From assembly GCA_029964075.1 (NCBI GenBank), contig CM057140.1, forward strand, positions 6,342,643 to 6,406,642: DNA of 64,000 bases, written 5' to 3'. How positions within the stretch are numbered: position 1 is the first letter of the stretch; each line of letters begins with the position of its first letter. Both the position numbers and the translations under genes were made by a program. This DNA is from Patiria pectinifera (Eukaryota; Echinodermata; Asteroidea; Valvatida; Asterinidae). Under the pieces are notes generated by a model that saw only the letters and a program-made list of their open reading frames with translations, was not told the DNA's origin and made no database searches. Shown piece by piece: positions 44,691 through 56,501 of this stretch.

Positions 44691-45195
44691 TAAAGGTAGA
44701 GTATATCATTTGCAGCTATCCAAAAGGTTATTGACGAAATGATTGAAGAAAGGCCTTCTTGGTTTAAAGATAGCAATGACCCTTAACTCCATGTGAAATT
44801 ATTCTTTCTGGCCTGCTGTCATTTTGAAGAAAACACTAGAAGAAGGTCTTTTCCAAAGATGCGTCTAAAGACACATTTTTTTGGAAATTTATTCGGCGAA
44901 GTCGTGAATTGGTCGCGCAAGCGTTGACACGACGCACACGCGTGCGCTTGCTAAACTTCGTCGGTTCAGTAGCAGCAATCGGCTGAATGAGAACATGTCC
45001 CGGATGCTGATTCCGTGCGCAATTCAAGACATGACTTGGCAACTTTTGAATTGAAATCGAGACCCTAGAATATTGTTTTCTCGGAAAACGCAGCATTCAC
45101 TGACCTAAAACTTCATCAGGTTATGCCCCCTTCTTTAGTTTTTGAGCATTTGTGTTGCTTCAAACGAGACAAATGCACAAATGACAATAAAAGAT
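44691..45195 (+). mobile_element. TIR element family A, copy 2
   Basis: It starts TAAAGGTAGAGTATATCATT and carries the family interior (TGTGAAATTATTCTTTCTGG, CTGTCATTTTGAAG, ATTCGGCGAAG). It lies in the large BHMT intron. It is more diverged than copies 1 and 3; the internal palindrome is partly lost. Confidence 0.6.
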
Positions 45196-45273
45196 GTTTG
45201 GGTTGGTGGAATGGAACAGATACTGTCAATTTAGATGTACGAAAAATATATCTGTGATTTACTTAAAACGTAC

Positions 45274-45468
45274 TTTAAAGATCTGCCAAATTTTCTCTCG
45301 ATAATTGGGCACGCTGTCCAGAAAGATGTTGGTGTTGCTGATGTTACCTGCCATCAGAGTACCAGTTTGGTCAGCCACCTCACGTGCCATGCGCAGTGCG
45401 TGCTTGTTGATTCGCTCCAGATCGTCCTCTCGACCAATCAGCGCCATCTTTTCGCGATGTGCGTAATA
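45274..45468 (-). CDS. BHMT: BHMT exon (second seen)
   Basis: 65 codons, phase 0 at both ends, between acceptor TTTTCTTCAG and donor GTACGT. It reads [49 protein letters not shown]. It aligns to vertebrate FYASEDKLENRG through [20 protein letters not shown]. The substitution of FYASEDKLENRG by [15 protein letters not shown] is nearer to invertebrate BHMT-like (homocysteine methyltransferase) enzymes; whether betaine is the donor cannot be settled here. Confidence 0.85.
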
Positions 45469-45621
45469 CTGAAGAAAAAAATATGTGTTGCGGTGATCGG
45501 TTTGTTAACAATGTTACATTTTCAAACCCGCGGTAACAACTGAAACTGGATGGTAAATAGTGGTGGATATTGTTAAAGTAATTGTGGTCAACATTTTCTT
45601 CAGTTCTGTCGCCAAAAACCC

Positions 45622-45730
45622 CAAACAAACAAACAAACAAACAAACAAACAAACAAACAAACAAACAAACAAACAAACAAACAACCCAACAAACAAACAA
45701 ACAAACAAACAAACAAACAAACAAACAAAC
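45622..45730. repeat. (CAAA)n / (TTTG)n microsatellite at a splice donor
   Basis: About 26 tetranucleotide units with one interruption (CAACCCAAC). On the minus strand the array starts with the donor GTTTGT of the BHMT exon 45731-45921, so the first intron bases are the microsatellite. Confidence 0.95.
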
Positions 45731-45921
45731 CGTAAATGCCAGCACGACGTCACTTCCGGCGTGAACGAATTCCTCATACTGCTGCCGGACTAATTCTGGA
45801 TGTTCCAGGACTACTTCCGGTACAAATGACCCCGCTGTCAAATAACCACGTCGCTCGAACACGAAGAGATATCCTTCCGCGCAGATGACCGTCTCACCAT
45901 CGTGAAGGCGTTCCATTAAAC
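45731..45921 (-). CDS. BHMT: BHMT exon (first seen)
   Basis: The last two bases of a Gly codon plus 63 codons, between acceptor ACGTAAAG and donor GTTTGT. It reads [64 protein letters not shown], closely parallel to vertebrate [26 protein letters not shown] and on to the AGSNVMQTFT block. The Asp of the usual DGG motif at the barrel's first strand is here AEG, a noteworthy substitution. The start codon and the short first exon should lie to the right; I cannot place them. The enzyme would convert homocysteine to methionine in the cytosol. Confidence 0.85.
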
Positions 45922-45965
45922 CTTTACGTAGAGGTATTAATACAATGTAAGGCAGCTTCTGAGAT

Positions 45966-46313
45966 ACAGACCAGTACACTAATCAATGCAGATTCCTGCA
46001 CGGACGCACGTGAGTACGCAGTAAGGCGAAGTAAAATTGCCCTGTGTAAAATGTATAGGGGTTTCGGAGCTACAACCGATTTTGCCTCATTCGCATCGAA
46101 TCTAGTCCACAACAAAATCCTGGCGACGCCCATGCAGGTTTTCCGTCTATTTCATGAACCGCAAACATGTGGACTAAATTCGATAAAATCATGCAAATTC
46201 GGCTGAGTTCCGAAAGCCCTATACATTTTTACACAGGGCAATTTTACTTCCGCCTCACTGTTTGCCTGCGTGCGTGCGTGTATGAATCTGCATGTATTAG
46301 TGAACTGGTCTGT
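45966..46313. mobile_element. Hairpin MITE near BHMT exon
   Basis: Two inverted arms of about 145 bp (45966-46110 and 46165-46313) share ACAGACCAG, CACTAAT, GCAGATTC, GTAAAATTGCCCTGTGTAAA and the ATGTATAGGG block. The element lies 44 bp upstream of the BHMT exon acceptor. No target duplication is clear. Confidence 0.7.
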
Positions 46314-47004
46314 TTCGTTTATTGGCCATTTTACTCTAAAACTGACTGCAGGAGCAATGCCTAGTTGATGAGCACACCTTTCAGGGTGGGCTGTCGTGAT
46401 ACATTTGATCCAGTGTACTTTTTGACCATAATTATAATTCCCTCAAAGTTCTTACCTTTAGGCCTACACTTTTTCTTCTGATCCATGTTGAATTTTCACT
46501 CTGATCCTATATGAATCTAGATCGAGATAACATTGAAAAATATGAATTAGAGCAACCTGTAAATTCATGCCAATAGCTTGGATTGACGTCAGTCCGTGCA
46601 CCCAAAATTGTGAAAACATGCGAGTGAACGTTGGGTCGTGCGTAGTAAGCTCCAACCGACTGTGTGCTACGTGTCATGTACATGTACATGTACATGTACA
46701 GTACATGTATATGCATACATATGTTCAATACACATCACGAATGACCACGGTTCAATAATAATATTTAAAAGATGCAAGGTCGAATGTTAACAATGCAAAT
46801 TAAGGTACATGTTTTACATTGCGAAGAAGCAAAGTGCAACATTGACATCAAGCATGATTCCTGGTCCACATACACAAATCGAACGTTAACACTAACAGGA
46901 TGGATGATTCACAATGACAAGGAACAACTTTCACATAGCGAAATTAAGCAACGTACACCGTGCCCATTGCGAAGGTTCAACGTTCATATTGCGAAGGTTC
47001 AATG
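46314..47004. other. Non-coding
   Basis: Contains a GTACAT simple repeat (46676-46710). The first BHMT exon may lie in this area or further right but is not recognisable. Confidence 0.35.
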
Positions 47005-47140
47005 GTCATATTGAAAAAGGTTAAGGTTAAAGTGTCATTCTAGGGCCATCGTATTTATGCTGTCCCCACAGCGTCTTCGGTCCAGATGGTACCACGATAT
47101 AACTCCTGTGTAGTCCCCACCAATACGGAACAAGAATGTG
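47005..47140 (+). repeat. Direct repeat G, copy 1
   Basis: Shares AAAAGGTTAAGGTTAA, AAGTGTC-TTC, CCCCACAGCGTCTTCGGTCC and TGTAGTCCCCAC with 47288-47420. An AACGTTCATATTGCGAAGG motif is repeated just before it. Confidence 0.7.
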
Positions 47141-47287
47141 TGTAGGACACAACTCAGTATAATCACCCTTACAATGAGAACCAACAAAAGAGGGACAATG
47201 GGACGTCCACGATCGACGGTGTGAACACGTTTGTGTGTGCATGTATTTTATAAGATTAATACACATCGTACACATCGTTCAATGTTC

Positions 47288-47420
47288 ATATAGAAAAGGT
47301 TAAGGTTAATTAAAGTGTCGTTCCGGGGCCACCATATCCTGTTGTCCCCACAGCGTCTTCGGTCCCCATAGTACCATGGGACTACTTGTGTGTGTGTAGT
47401 CCCCACAACTACGTACCCCA
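47288..47420 (+). repeat. Direct repeat G, copy 2
   Basis: Second copy of the 47005-47140 block. The intervening sequence (GGAACAAGAATG-GTGTAGGACACAACTC) recurs at about 49946-49984. Confidence 0.7.
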
Positions 47421-47429
47421 GCAGGCATT

Positions 47430-47960
47430 TTTGGTCGATTTAACGTCTATCTGACGTCAGGTTCCGACCAACTCCGACGTTGTTTTCTGGTTGCCGTAGT
47501 GGTTGTAAGTGTAAGTTTTTTAGACGTTGAAAACCTGGCCAAATTCTAACGTCGATATGTGGTCAAAATTGTGACGTCGGTCTGACCATGATTAACTGCT
47601 AATCATGACCGAAAACTAACGTCCGATTATAGTCAAATTATGACGTCAGTCTGACCATGATTAACTGGTTACATGGGCGTCTACAGGACGTCAGATTGTT
47701 GGTTGAATTTAGGTCGGAATATGGTTGAAAAAGTAAGTTATTTAGACGTCGAAAACCTGACCGAAATCTAACGTCAATATATAGTCAAATTATGACGTCA
47801 GTCTGACCATGATTTGTCTGGTTGAATGGACGTCGACAGGACGTCGCGGTTGAAGTTATTTAGACGTCGAAAATGACCAAATTATAACGTCTGTGTGAGG
47901 TCAAAATTGACGTCTATCTGACCGTCGTAATAAAGTCCTTTCAATGTTTGAATTCCATGG
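47430..47960 (+). repeat. Degenerate GACGTC tandem repeat
   Basis: Four to five diverged units of about 110-130 bp with a recurring order: TTTAGACGTCGAAAACCTG, CCAAATTCTAACGTC, a GGTCAAA-TTATGACGTC block, AGTCTGACCATGATT. They are dense in ACGT/GACGTC cores. Non-coding. Confidence 0.75.
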
Positions 47961-50690
47961 TTGAAGTTATAGGTCAGTACATGGTTGCAAATGTAATTTT
48001 TGTAAACATTGAAAAATCATGTGTAATAATCAAACGGTTGTGTAATATAAGAACCTGGCAAACTGTTGAGTAAACCGTTGTTTACACAACTTGTGCATAA
48101 TATTACACAACTTGTTCATTTTTTTTAATAAACTGGTTGGCTAGGTTCTTATTGTACACAAACGCAATAACAGTGAAAAAAGTAAGTTTTCCAACGTTAG
48201 TCAATATTCAAAATAGTTGCGTCAGTCTGACAGGCTTAAATAATGTCAATTAGACGCTTCAAATGTTCAATGTTAATAGGCCGATCAATTTTGACATCAT
48301 ATTTCATTACCACGCGGAATCACAACCAACACAGACATGATCTCTAATCTCTTTTGTGAATATTTTGTGCAGGTATAGAAGACATCAGGCGGTTGATGTT
48401 GATCCTGATGGTGCATGGGGCCACGTAAAGTAGGGCTTGGGTAGATTCGTCTCCCTCAACTGACCAAAGCAGAGAGCGGGAAAAGGGGGAAAATGAACAA
48501 CATTGTTAATTTTCTTGAATACCAACACATTTTTCAAATAACGGTGACTCGTAAATAATTAAAACAAAAAAAGATTCTTTGAACATATACAGCAGCAGTT
48601 CAATTTTTAGAAATCCGAAAAAAGTATTAAAAATAATTCTTACATGTATGAAGAAGACAAGTCGAAACATAGGGCTATTTTAAGTCTAATGGGCGATTTC
48701 ATGCGATTCCAAGAAACGAATTTTACTGAAATTAATTAATGAAGAATTTAAAATTGCAAGCACCGTAACTTTCTTTATAAGGATAACAATTATAACATTA
48801 ATAGCGCTTCGTACGCCGTGTTTCTAGGCGCTTTGCAAAGACTATAACAAACCAATTATTATAGTAAATACTGATATTAATAAAACATGAAATAGAGTAC
48901 ACGACAAAAGAAAAGTGGCATAATGTATCGTTATACGTGATTCCCAAACTCGGAACACCGTAAACTAGATTGAAAACGTATTAATTTGTCTCAAAATATC
49001 AGCATCAAAATTAAAGAGACGTTTCGATCATTTGAGTTAGTGATGGATGCGGAATATGTTGCAGGGGCAGTAAAATTCACAATAAATGTAATATTCTAAA
49101 TCTTCAATCAACACAGTACGCGTGTGGGAAGTCGTCTCATAATATATGCTTTAGAATGACCTATTTTGTCCTATGCCTAAACAAAGATTGGACATGATGA
49201 TAGAAAGCAGGCAGAACTAGCATGACTGCTGATTAGTTTGGATTTTCTACATCTTCAATGTTTAAACAAAGGGCATCGTTAGTGTAACTTTCTTTTTAAG
49301 ATAAGGATGACAAAAGCATCCAACATGTCTAGTCTAACATTAATAACTTTCTACAATGAAGTTAAGGTATTTTGATGGAATTTTAAAGTTACAACTGACA
49401 CGACTAGTAGGGTATACATAATAATACTATTGAAGATACAATTTTCAAACTATTGACCTTCAAAGAAATTGCAAATCACTAACTCGGAAACATTCGCGTT
49501 TGAAACAAACCATTTTCAGTGCATGGCAAAATCAGATCATCTTGCTTGCGGTTCAATCGAAATCTTGACTTGTGCTTGTCCTATACATCTTGATGTCGTA
49601 TCTTGACTTTGAGTTATAGATCAGGGGTGGGAACATCTCCAATATGTTAACTGTACTCCATCGCACAACCGAATCTTGACAATATTGTGCACAAAATGTG
49701 CCAAAATTCTTGTTCATTTTGGGCCAATATGTCTCTTCCCAAAGCTGCTTCAGTTGTGACTGTTGGTTTAACGGATATGATTCAAACTGGCCAGACTCGT
49801 ACAACAGTGGAGTTCGTTGGAATGCAAGGTCACACACAGGGCATACATATGCTTACGTTAAGCCTAATACGTTTGGGCTATACGTTTTTTTTCGCGCGCG
49901 GCACTTGGATCTGGGCCAAGTAATTACAATAGGCGCCCTCTGCGGCTATACGGAACAAGAATGCGTGTAGGACACAACTCGGTCCTAGTAGTATTCATGC
50001 GCTTTGCACATATGCGAAACGGCCGTTTTGGTCCCAATAAATCAAATAGCTCTTGTTTGCTAGCTCTGCCTATAATAGTTCAATCAACCACGACGGTCAA
50101 CGACGGCCAATTTGTTTTGTTTCATAGAAATTCCTTAAAAAATAATTCGACCCCCTTTTTTCCTGGTCTGGCCCCCCCCCCAACGAAAAAAACCCCAAAA
50201 CCACAAAATGGCAAAATGTCCGCCAGTGCACAAAATACGGACAGAGCCAGCTTGGTTAGGGGAAATTTGTAAACTATTAATGTAGTGTAAATAATCGTCG
50301 GATTTGAACATCGCCCCATTTGAAATTATGGTACGAGAACCCCCCCCCCCCCCCATCAGCATTGGCTGATAAATAAACCCGTCAGATAGATATGGCAAAT
50401 TGTTTTCAACACAATTTTCAGTTTTCGTTGCCTTTCTACAGGTTAACAGAGATTATATAACCGACATACAGATCCTTGTCATTTGATTGGTGGAACTCAC
50501 ATCACGTGACATTTGTTATTGCTCCCATTCACGTCGCCGCTAAAAAAGTACTATCCGCCCATGGGGAATTATAACACCTCACCCACAGATTCTGTGTCTT
50601 GATTGGCCGAGAGCGAGTCACATGTTACTTTCTAATTTTGCTATCTTTCTGTGCACGGCCAAAAGTACTATGCGCATAGCAACCAAAGTA
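47961..50690. other. Non-coding
   Basis: An inverted pair (TTGTGTAATATAAGAACCTGGC at about 48037 against GGCTAGGTTCTTATTGTACACAA at about 48139) may be another small MITE. An open frame at 49553-49837 (minus) has no splice or family support. C-runs lie at 50167-50180 and 50340-50354. Confidence 0.4.
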
Positions 50691-50699
50691 CTATACCAT

Positions 50700-51134
50700 T
50701 AGCAACCAAAGTACTATTTCCACGGTGCGGTATTTGTGTGCAAATGCATGCTGGTGTGCGCGTTGCGCGTTGTGCGTAGCGCGTATTATTCCAAAGAGAG
50801 CGCTCCGCAGACTTGGGTTCAAACATTTTGTGAAGGGGTAGTTTTTAAGAGAGAAATACATTTTCCACCAATTTTGTATTGAAATTGAAGTTTATTTCAA
50901 CTGTGTTCAGATTTAAATAATTTTAAATATTAAAATCAAGCAGAATCTGTGGGTGAAGTGTTATAAAACAAATATTGAATGCTTTATCTCGTGGTGAAGT
51001 AAAACTAGCCTCCCTCGGTGATCCATGGACAATTCTATTTTCCCTCGGCTTCGCCTCGGAAAAATAGAATGGTCCATGGATCACCTCGGGAGGCTAGTTT
51101 TACTACACCACTCGAAGCATTCAATATTTGTATA
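50700..51134. repeat. Tandem duplicate with palindromic hairpin, copy 1
   Basis: The left part (GCGGTATTTGTGTGCAAATG, CATGCTGGTGTG, AGAGAGAAATACA) is shared with copy 2. The hairpin part has arms 50962-51048 and 51053-51134 that pair almost perfectly: outer AAACAAATATTGAATGCTT, inner AAAACTAGCCTCCC and GATCCATGGAC, apex CTCGGCTTCGCCTCG. Confidence 0.85.
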
Positions 51135-51146
51135 CTATTCAACAGT

Positions 51147-51540
51147 TAGGATCATGACGCGGTATTTGTGTGCAAATGCATGCTGGTGTGTGCGTTCAGC
51201 GTTGCGAGTAGCGCGTATTGTTCCAAAGAACAAGCGCTACAGCGTTGGATTCGAACATTTTCGTGAAGGGGTGGTTTCAAAGAGAGAAATACAGATTCCT
51301 CCAGTTTTTTATTGAAATAAAAGTTCAAATATATCAAATGAAAAGGATCTATATGTCAGTTATATAAAACAAATATTGAGTGGCTTTAAATTGTGAAATG
51401 GGAGGAATATTTTCGCTCGGTCAAATCTGGACTTTTCCATTTCACTCGGCTACGCCTCGTGAAATGGAAAAGTCCAGATTTTACCTTGCGATAATATTCC
51501 TCCCATTCCACGCTGAGCCACTCAATATTTGTATAACATA
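51147..51540. repeat. Tandem duplicate with palindromic hairpin, copy 2
   Basis: The flank and outer arm (AAACAAATATTGAGTGGCTT) match copy 1. The inner arms are different sequence (AATGGGAGGAATATT, AATCTGGACTTTTCC) yet again self-complementary, with the same type of apex (CTCGGCTACGCCTCG). Confidence 0.85.
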
Positions 51541-53230
51541 ATTATACGAAAAGGCCTAAATGCCTGTCCATATATATAGTTTTCTTCGTCTCTAGAAATA
51601 AAGTTTGGTATACTTCACAACTCTGGGGTTTGAAAACTTCAGTCAGAAAGTAAACCATCAAAGCCTGACCCTTGCAATTACATGTACAAGACAAAAGCAT
51701 GTTTTTAAATGTGTTTATAGACATTTTAGGCCCTGCAATGCAGCACGTTTTACACATTGCAAAATAGTATCTTGCAACCAAATCCCCCCCGTCAAAAAAA
51801 TAAATAATAATAATAACAATTTAGAGCAAAAAAAACCCAAAGTTCATCCACAACATTTTTGGGGCATGTAAATTAGGGGTTACAAACCCTGTTGAAACCC
51901 TCATGCAGTCAGGATATTTTAAAAATAATATACACCAAATTCTGCAGGGCTATTGGGGTTATCTTTTTCACCACTAAATTTGGCCTTTATAATCACTGGA
52001 TATAATTCATGATCACTGCATCCCTGTGTTGCAAAAGTGTACGGTATACTGAGTATGCAGTGTTCATGAAATTACAATGGTGAAAGTCAAAACCCAATCT
52101 TGAATTCATATCTCCCGATATGACACTTAACAAAACAATCATTAAGTAAGGTTATCCTAGGACTTAAATTCAAAGCATTGTGGGTTTTTTTTCTTGTGGT
52201 AATTACCTTCATATTTCTATTTGTTTATTGAAATATCACTGTATTATACTTAAATTATCTCACTTTGTATTGGTTTATTGCAGAGTGCTAAATAACTGTC
52301 AGCTGAATTGAAATTTAAATTGAAATTGAGATTGATTCGGAACAGTGGGTTACAATGGGCTCCGTGCATAACCCCCCCCCCCCCTCTCCCCCACGGTAAG
52401 AAAGGGAGAATAGGGGAGACCACATGGAGATATAGCTGACGCTCACGCAAAGACACTATAGGTTTTCTCACCTTCGGAATAAAATTAGATTTGCGCTATA
52501 CGCACACTCCAGTTTTGTGCATTTCGGCGTCCCATTCACTAGGCTCTCGAAAGTGGTCAAACAGCACCCTCTCTTGTTGGCATGGAACCCATAACCCTTT
52601 GAAGCTGAGGTAAAGTCCTCATTATTTTTCATGTACAAACCATGTGGGACATGACAACGAAAGAAGGGAACACTACAGATACAGGGAAGTATAGAAAATC
52701 CACACTGCAAATGTTTTTAGGGGTGTGCATTTACAGGTACATGCAGTACGTACACAGTCTGTGCAGTCTGTGCCTCAATACAGCAAGATACTTTGTACAA
52801 AAGTGCACCTTCTAGGTTTACAGAGTAATTAAAATGCAACTTTCGCGAGCATCGTCAACATGAAATACATGTAGGCTGTTTTGTTTTCCCATGTAGCCTT
52901 GTTTTCATTTTTAAAATCATCCACAAACGACATTTAAAACCTTTCCTTTGCATTGTAATTTCCTTTGCTAAGTAATTTGCAAAGTCGGTTACGCGTACCC
53001 GATTCCATAATCTGGAACCGGTTCCTGACAATATTGGTCGGGTACCCAGTTTCGATGCACAACCCTATGTGTTTTGAATGTTGAGTAAACCAAGGATCAA
53101 AAGCGATGTTCTTACCAATCCCCATTGTCCATCAAATCTTGGGAATCCTAACAAGTCACTCAATCATTCCAAGGAAGTATAAGTCTGACGTGTATACTCT
53201 CTTCACACACCATCCTGCCCTAGTCTGCAC
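51541..53230. other. Non-coding
   Basis: Homopolymers including a C-run (52371-52385). No exon recognised. The right edge is the 3' flank of the MRPS15 exon; an AATAAA signal is not obvious there. Confidence 0.4.
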
Positions 53231-53243
53231 ATTTCGTCCTCTG

Positions 53244-53516
53244 TCAGCACTCCAGTCCGAGTTCTTTCTTCAGTTCGGCAATCTCTCGTAACTGTTCTTC
53301 CTTCAGCTTTCCCGTGAACTCCCACATCGCAATCCTCCGCTCCTAGATGGCCTGTTGCACCAGCGTCTTCTTCTACAGTGCTCGTCTGGTGACCCGTCTG
53401 TTGTATAGCGGCGGTGGGGTGTATTCCAAGTTGAGTTTGTCCAGGAATTCGTTGGCCAGGTCAAAGTTCCTCCTGCGGAGGATTTTGATGAAATTGCGGC
53501 GTTTGTTGCTCTTATC
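53244..53516 (-). pseudogene. MRPS15: Last exon of mitochondrial ribosomal protein S15, with two stops
   Basis: 91 codons after acceptor TTTTTTTTCACAG. It reads KRRNFIKILRRRNFDLANEF, LDKLNLEYTPPPLYNRRVTR, RAL, then a charged helical tail to ELKKELGLEC-stop. It aligns to human MRPS15 [20 protein letters not shown] and LGIEYTFPPLYYRRAHRR, the distinctive C-terminal part of the S15 small-subunit protein. Codons 48 (53373-53375) and 58 (53343-53345) are both TAG; both could derive from CAG (Gln). The tail after them keeps reading like protein, so the stops are recent, allelic or sequencing errors. Upstream exons with the S15 core should lie to the right but are not found before the FREP locus. 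Confidence 0.75.
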
Positions 53517-53635
53517 CTGTGAAAAAAAATCCACATTTGCAAGTTGCTGCAGAATAAGTCAAATGTAGCATTAAAGCAGGGTTCGACCTTAACTTGTTTT
53601 TTTTTCCCACTAGGCTGCCGGGCTACTGAAACAGA

Positions 53636-54064
53636 CTTTTAAAGCTATATAGTCCATCATTTGCAGCTAACCGAAAAGTAGCTGGCGTAATTATTGTTGA
53701 AAAACACACTTGGTTGAACGATAGTAAGGGGACTAAACTCCCTGTGAAATTATTCTTTCTGGCAAGCTGTCATTTTGAAGTAATCAACGAAAGAAGGCCT
53801 TTCCCACGGTGCTTCTTAAGACGCACCGTAGGAAAATTTAAATTAGTAGTTCGTTTTGTTATTCGGCGAAGCGCGCGCAAGCATTGGCGGTTGCTATAAT
53901 TCGTCAGATCAGTGCGCGACATCGCGTAGCTGCATTCGGCTTAGCGAGATTGTGTCTCGGACGCTGAATTCAGGCGCAATTCAAAACATGATTCTGCAAT
54001 TTTTGATTTGAAATTGAGATCCTAGAATGCTGTTTTTCTCAGAATATATAGTGACTTTTCTTTA
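53636..54064 (+). mobile_element. TIR element family A, copy 3
   Basis: Begins TATAGTCCATCATTTGCAGC and has the interior palindrome GGTGCTTCTTAAGACGCACC. Its right end is less clear than in copy 1. It lies in the presumed MRPS15 intron, about 120 bp from the exon. Confidence 0.65.
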
Positions 54065-56480
54065 ATGCCTGGTCACTCATGCTACAATATCAGAAATTAA
54101 TTGGCCAGCGCTGTTAAGTGGGCGTTTTTTGTCGTGAGTGAAATATGGGCATCTGAAAGCAGAAATAGGCCTACCGTTCTGAAAAAGGGGGACAAATTCC
54201 CATAGAGATACAATCTTCGAATTTCATAACAATTTCAAAATATATCTAGTAGCAATTCTTGCGATTGTCCCCGTCATATTGTCACTCTCTATAATAATAT
54301 AGTGTCTCAATCGACAGCGTTTGTATTAAGATGTACCATAGGGATGACTTAACAGTAGAATTCATATCAAGGAAAAACCCTATACACTTCATACAGATTT
54401 TTCTCGCACAAACGCCCTTCGTTGGAAAATCTCAGCCTGCCGAGTACCAGGCAGTATCGGCTGCTTTCAAAACACTCCCAGTCGTGAGTACCCCGTTATT
54501 GGTTCGGCAAGTTACATCATGAGGAAGTAATAGTTCAGTCGTAGCAATCATGGGCGTCGCCAGGATTTTTTCTAGAGGGGGGCAAAACATATTTTTCCCA
54601 AAAAATCCTGTATTTCTCAATATATTCTCGATTTCTCAGGGTTTTTTTTGGGGGGGCAGGGCATTTACACCACTATGACTTCGCGCCTCTTTTTCTTGTC
54701 TTTTTTTCTCTTGTCTTTTTTTTTCCCTTTTTTTTTTTTGCTTTTCCATTACACGTGGAGTATACGTCAGTTCAGGAACAACACCGATATAGCCTTGGGC
54801 CGGGGCTGAGCTATCGATAAACCTGGCACAGTCAACAATACAGATGGGTAAATATTAATATCAGAGACGTGTTTTGTTTTGAAGGAAGCAATTTTGATCA
54901 GAGCGAAGCTAAAGAAAAAGTGGAACGCTCCGTTGACTACCAAGGGAGGCTATTTTGTACAAAATCTATGGGGAGTCGATTGCATTTTCAAAGTGTTTTC
55001 GAACAAAATTGGAAATGCTTCCCAGTTCCTGATTTAAAGCAGTGACTGACCATAATTGATATAATTATGACAAAAATATAACGTCGGGAGGCACCATTCT
55101 TTCCGTTGCTGTTTGTTTTATTGTAAACAGCTAGATTGCTGATTAGTACGACCCAAAACCAGGAAAAGATTAACGGCTCACCGCCCTCTCTCCTTTCAAC
55201 CGGTGAGGGGGTACTTCTGCACAGGGCGGATAATCTTTTTGGCCGTGCACATCATCACGGGAAGTTAGTAAAAAGCAAATGGCCCACCATGTGATGCGCT
55301 TTTGGCCAATCAAGAGACTGATTCCGTGGACCATGTTGTAAGAGAACAACATTTTGCAGTAACACCATATGAATATCATCTTATTCGAGTTGTGTGGTTT
55401 TGAGAAGAATCGGTTGTTTTAGAATAAGTTAAGATAGATTTTCTTGTCTATAAATGACGAAGAAAACGCCTTTTGCCATAACAATTCAGTCTCAGAAAAC
55501 TAGGCATACAGATTTCACAACAACTCCTCGTCATGATATGCAATAAAAAACTAATTAGGCCGTTTGGTACGCGTTGCTCGGCCAACTATAGAGGAAGGTT
55601 AGTCGAAGCAATGATAGTCACCAGCCGCGCCGAGCCTTGCATATTATTACGCGTATTGTGAGCAAAAATTGAATTGAAGTGGAGTCCTACTTCTTCAGGA
55701 AAAAAACACCGCAGTTATTGTCTGATGAGGAGCAACCGATAATTACAAATTTACCAGAAATCTCATCTTCGCCAGTACAGACTGGTTTCCAAACAAACCC
55801 TGCTCCAACCTTGTCCCCATGGGTAACGTTTTCAGCCTCGTTTCCAAAGTGACCTCTGTGTGGGGAACTTGCTTCCTGCATCCTGATACGACATAGCAAG
55901 GGAACCTTACTTTTCCGCCCCTAACCTAATTTGCAACACGTGTGCTAGATTTTTGAACATGCATGCAAAATGATCTGTTAACACTGGGTGTGAAAGCAGG
56001 TAGTGTTGGGAGCGCACTGCTCGACACCATGGAAACGAAGTTGCTCCTGCTCGTGATTTGCGATACCCCCCCCCCCCCCTCCCCGGTAATTACCCCGTTT
56101 TGGTACGCGTTCCTGTTACATCATGGAGGAAGGCCGGTTGGTGCAATTATATTCTCCTGAGCCTTGCTTATCAAGCGTACCTGCAATCACGTGCATCGAG
56201 TTTATGCTTCCTTTCGGAAAAAAAAGACCCGTATGTATTGTCTAAGGCGATAGTAATTTACCAGATACCCGAGTAAATGTCCTATTTTCGAGGCTGTCCT
56301 ATTTTCGGTAAAGCCAAAACCAAAATGAGTTTTCATTCTGGCCAATACCGTCACTTCAGTGAAGCTCCAGCGATCGCAAAAAGGCGGTCGTTCCACTGTT
56401 TCACGATTTGATCAGTATCACCACTACGGTTGACGTTTGGCTGAGACTGTCACAGTTTTCACACAAGACAGAAATTTGAA
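54065..56480. other. Non-coding with repeat E
   Basis: 55790-55920 and 55975-56045 repeat blocks at 9945-10085 and 10360-10450. T-runs (54700-54740) and a C-run (56067-56081) occur. 54545-54680 (ATGGGCGTCGCCAGG...GGGGGGGCA) resembles the ends of common DNA-transposon relics. No exon recognised. Confidence 0.4.
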
Positions 56481-56501
56481 GAAAGGATCTAACTAGCAAA
56501 A

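Noticed and set aside
45514-45793. Open frames reading CLFV or KQTN repeats
   Set aside because: Products of the (TTTG)n microsatellite in the BHMT intron.
49553-49837. 94-codon minus-strand open frame with aromatic and cysteine residues
   Set aside because: No recognisable domain and no clear acceptor or donor; not supported as an exon.
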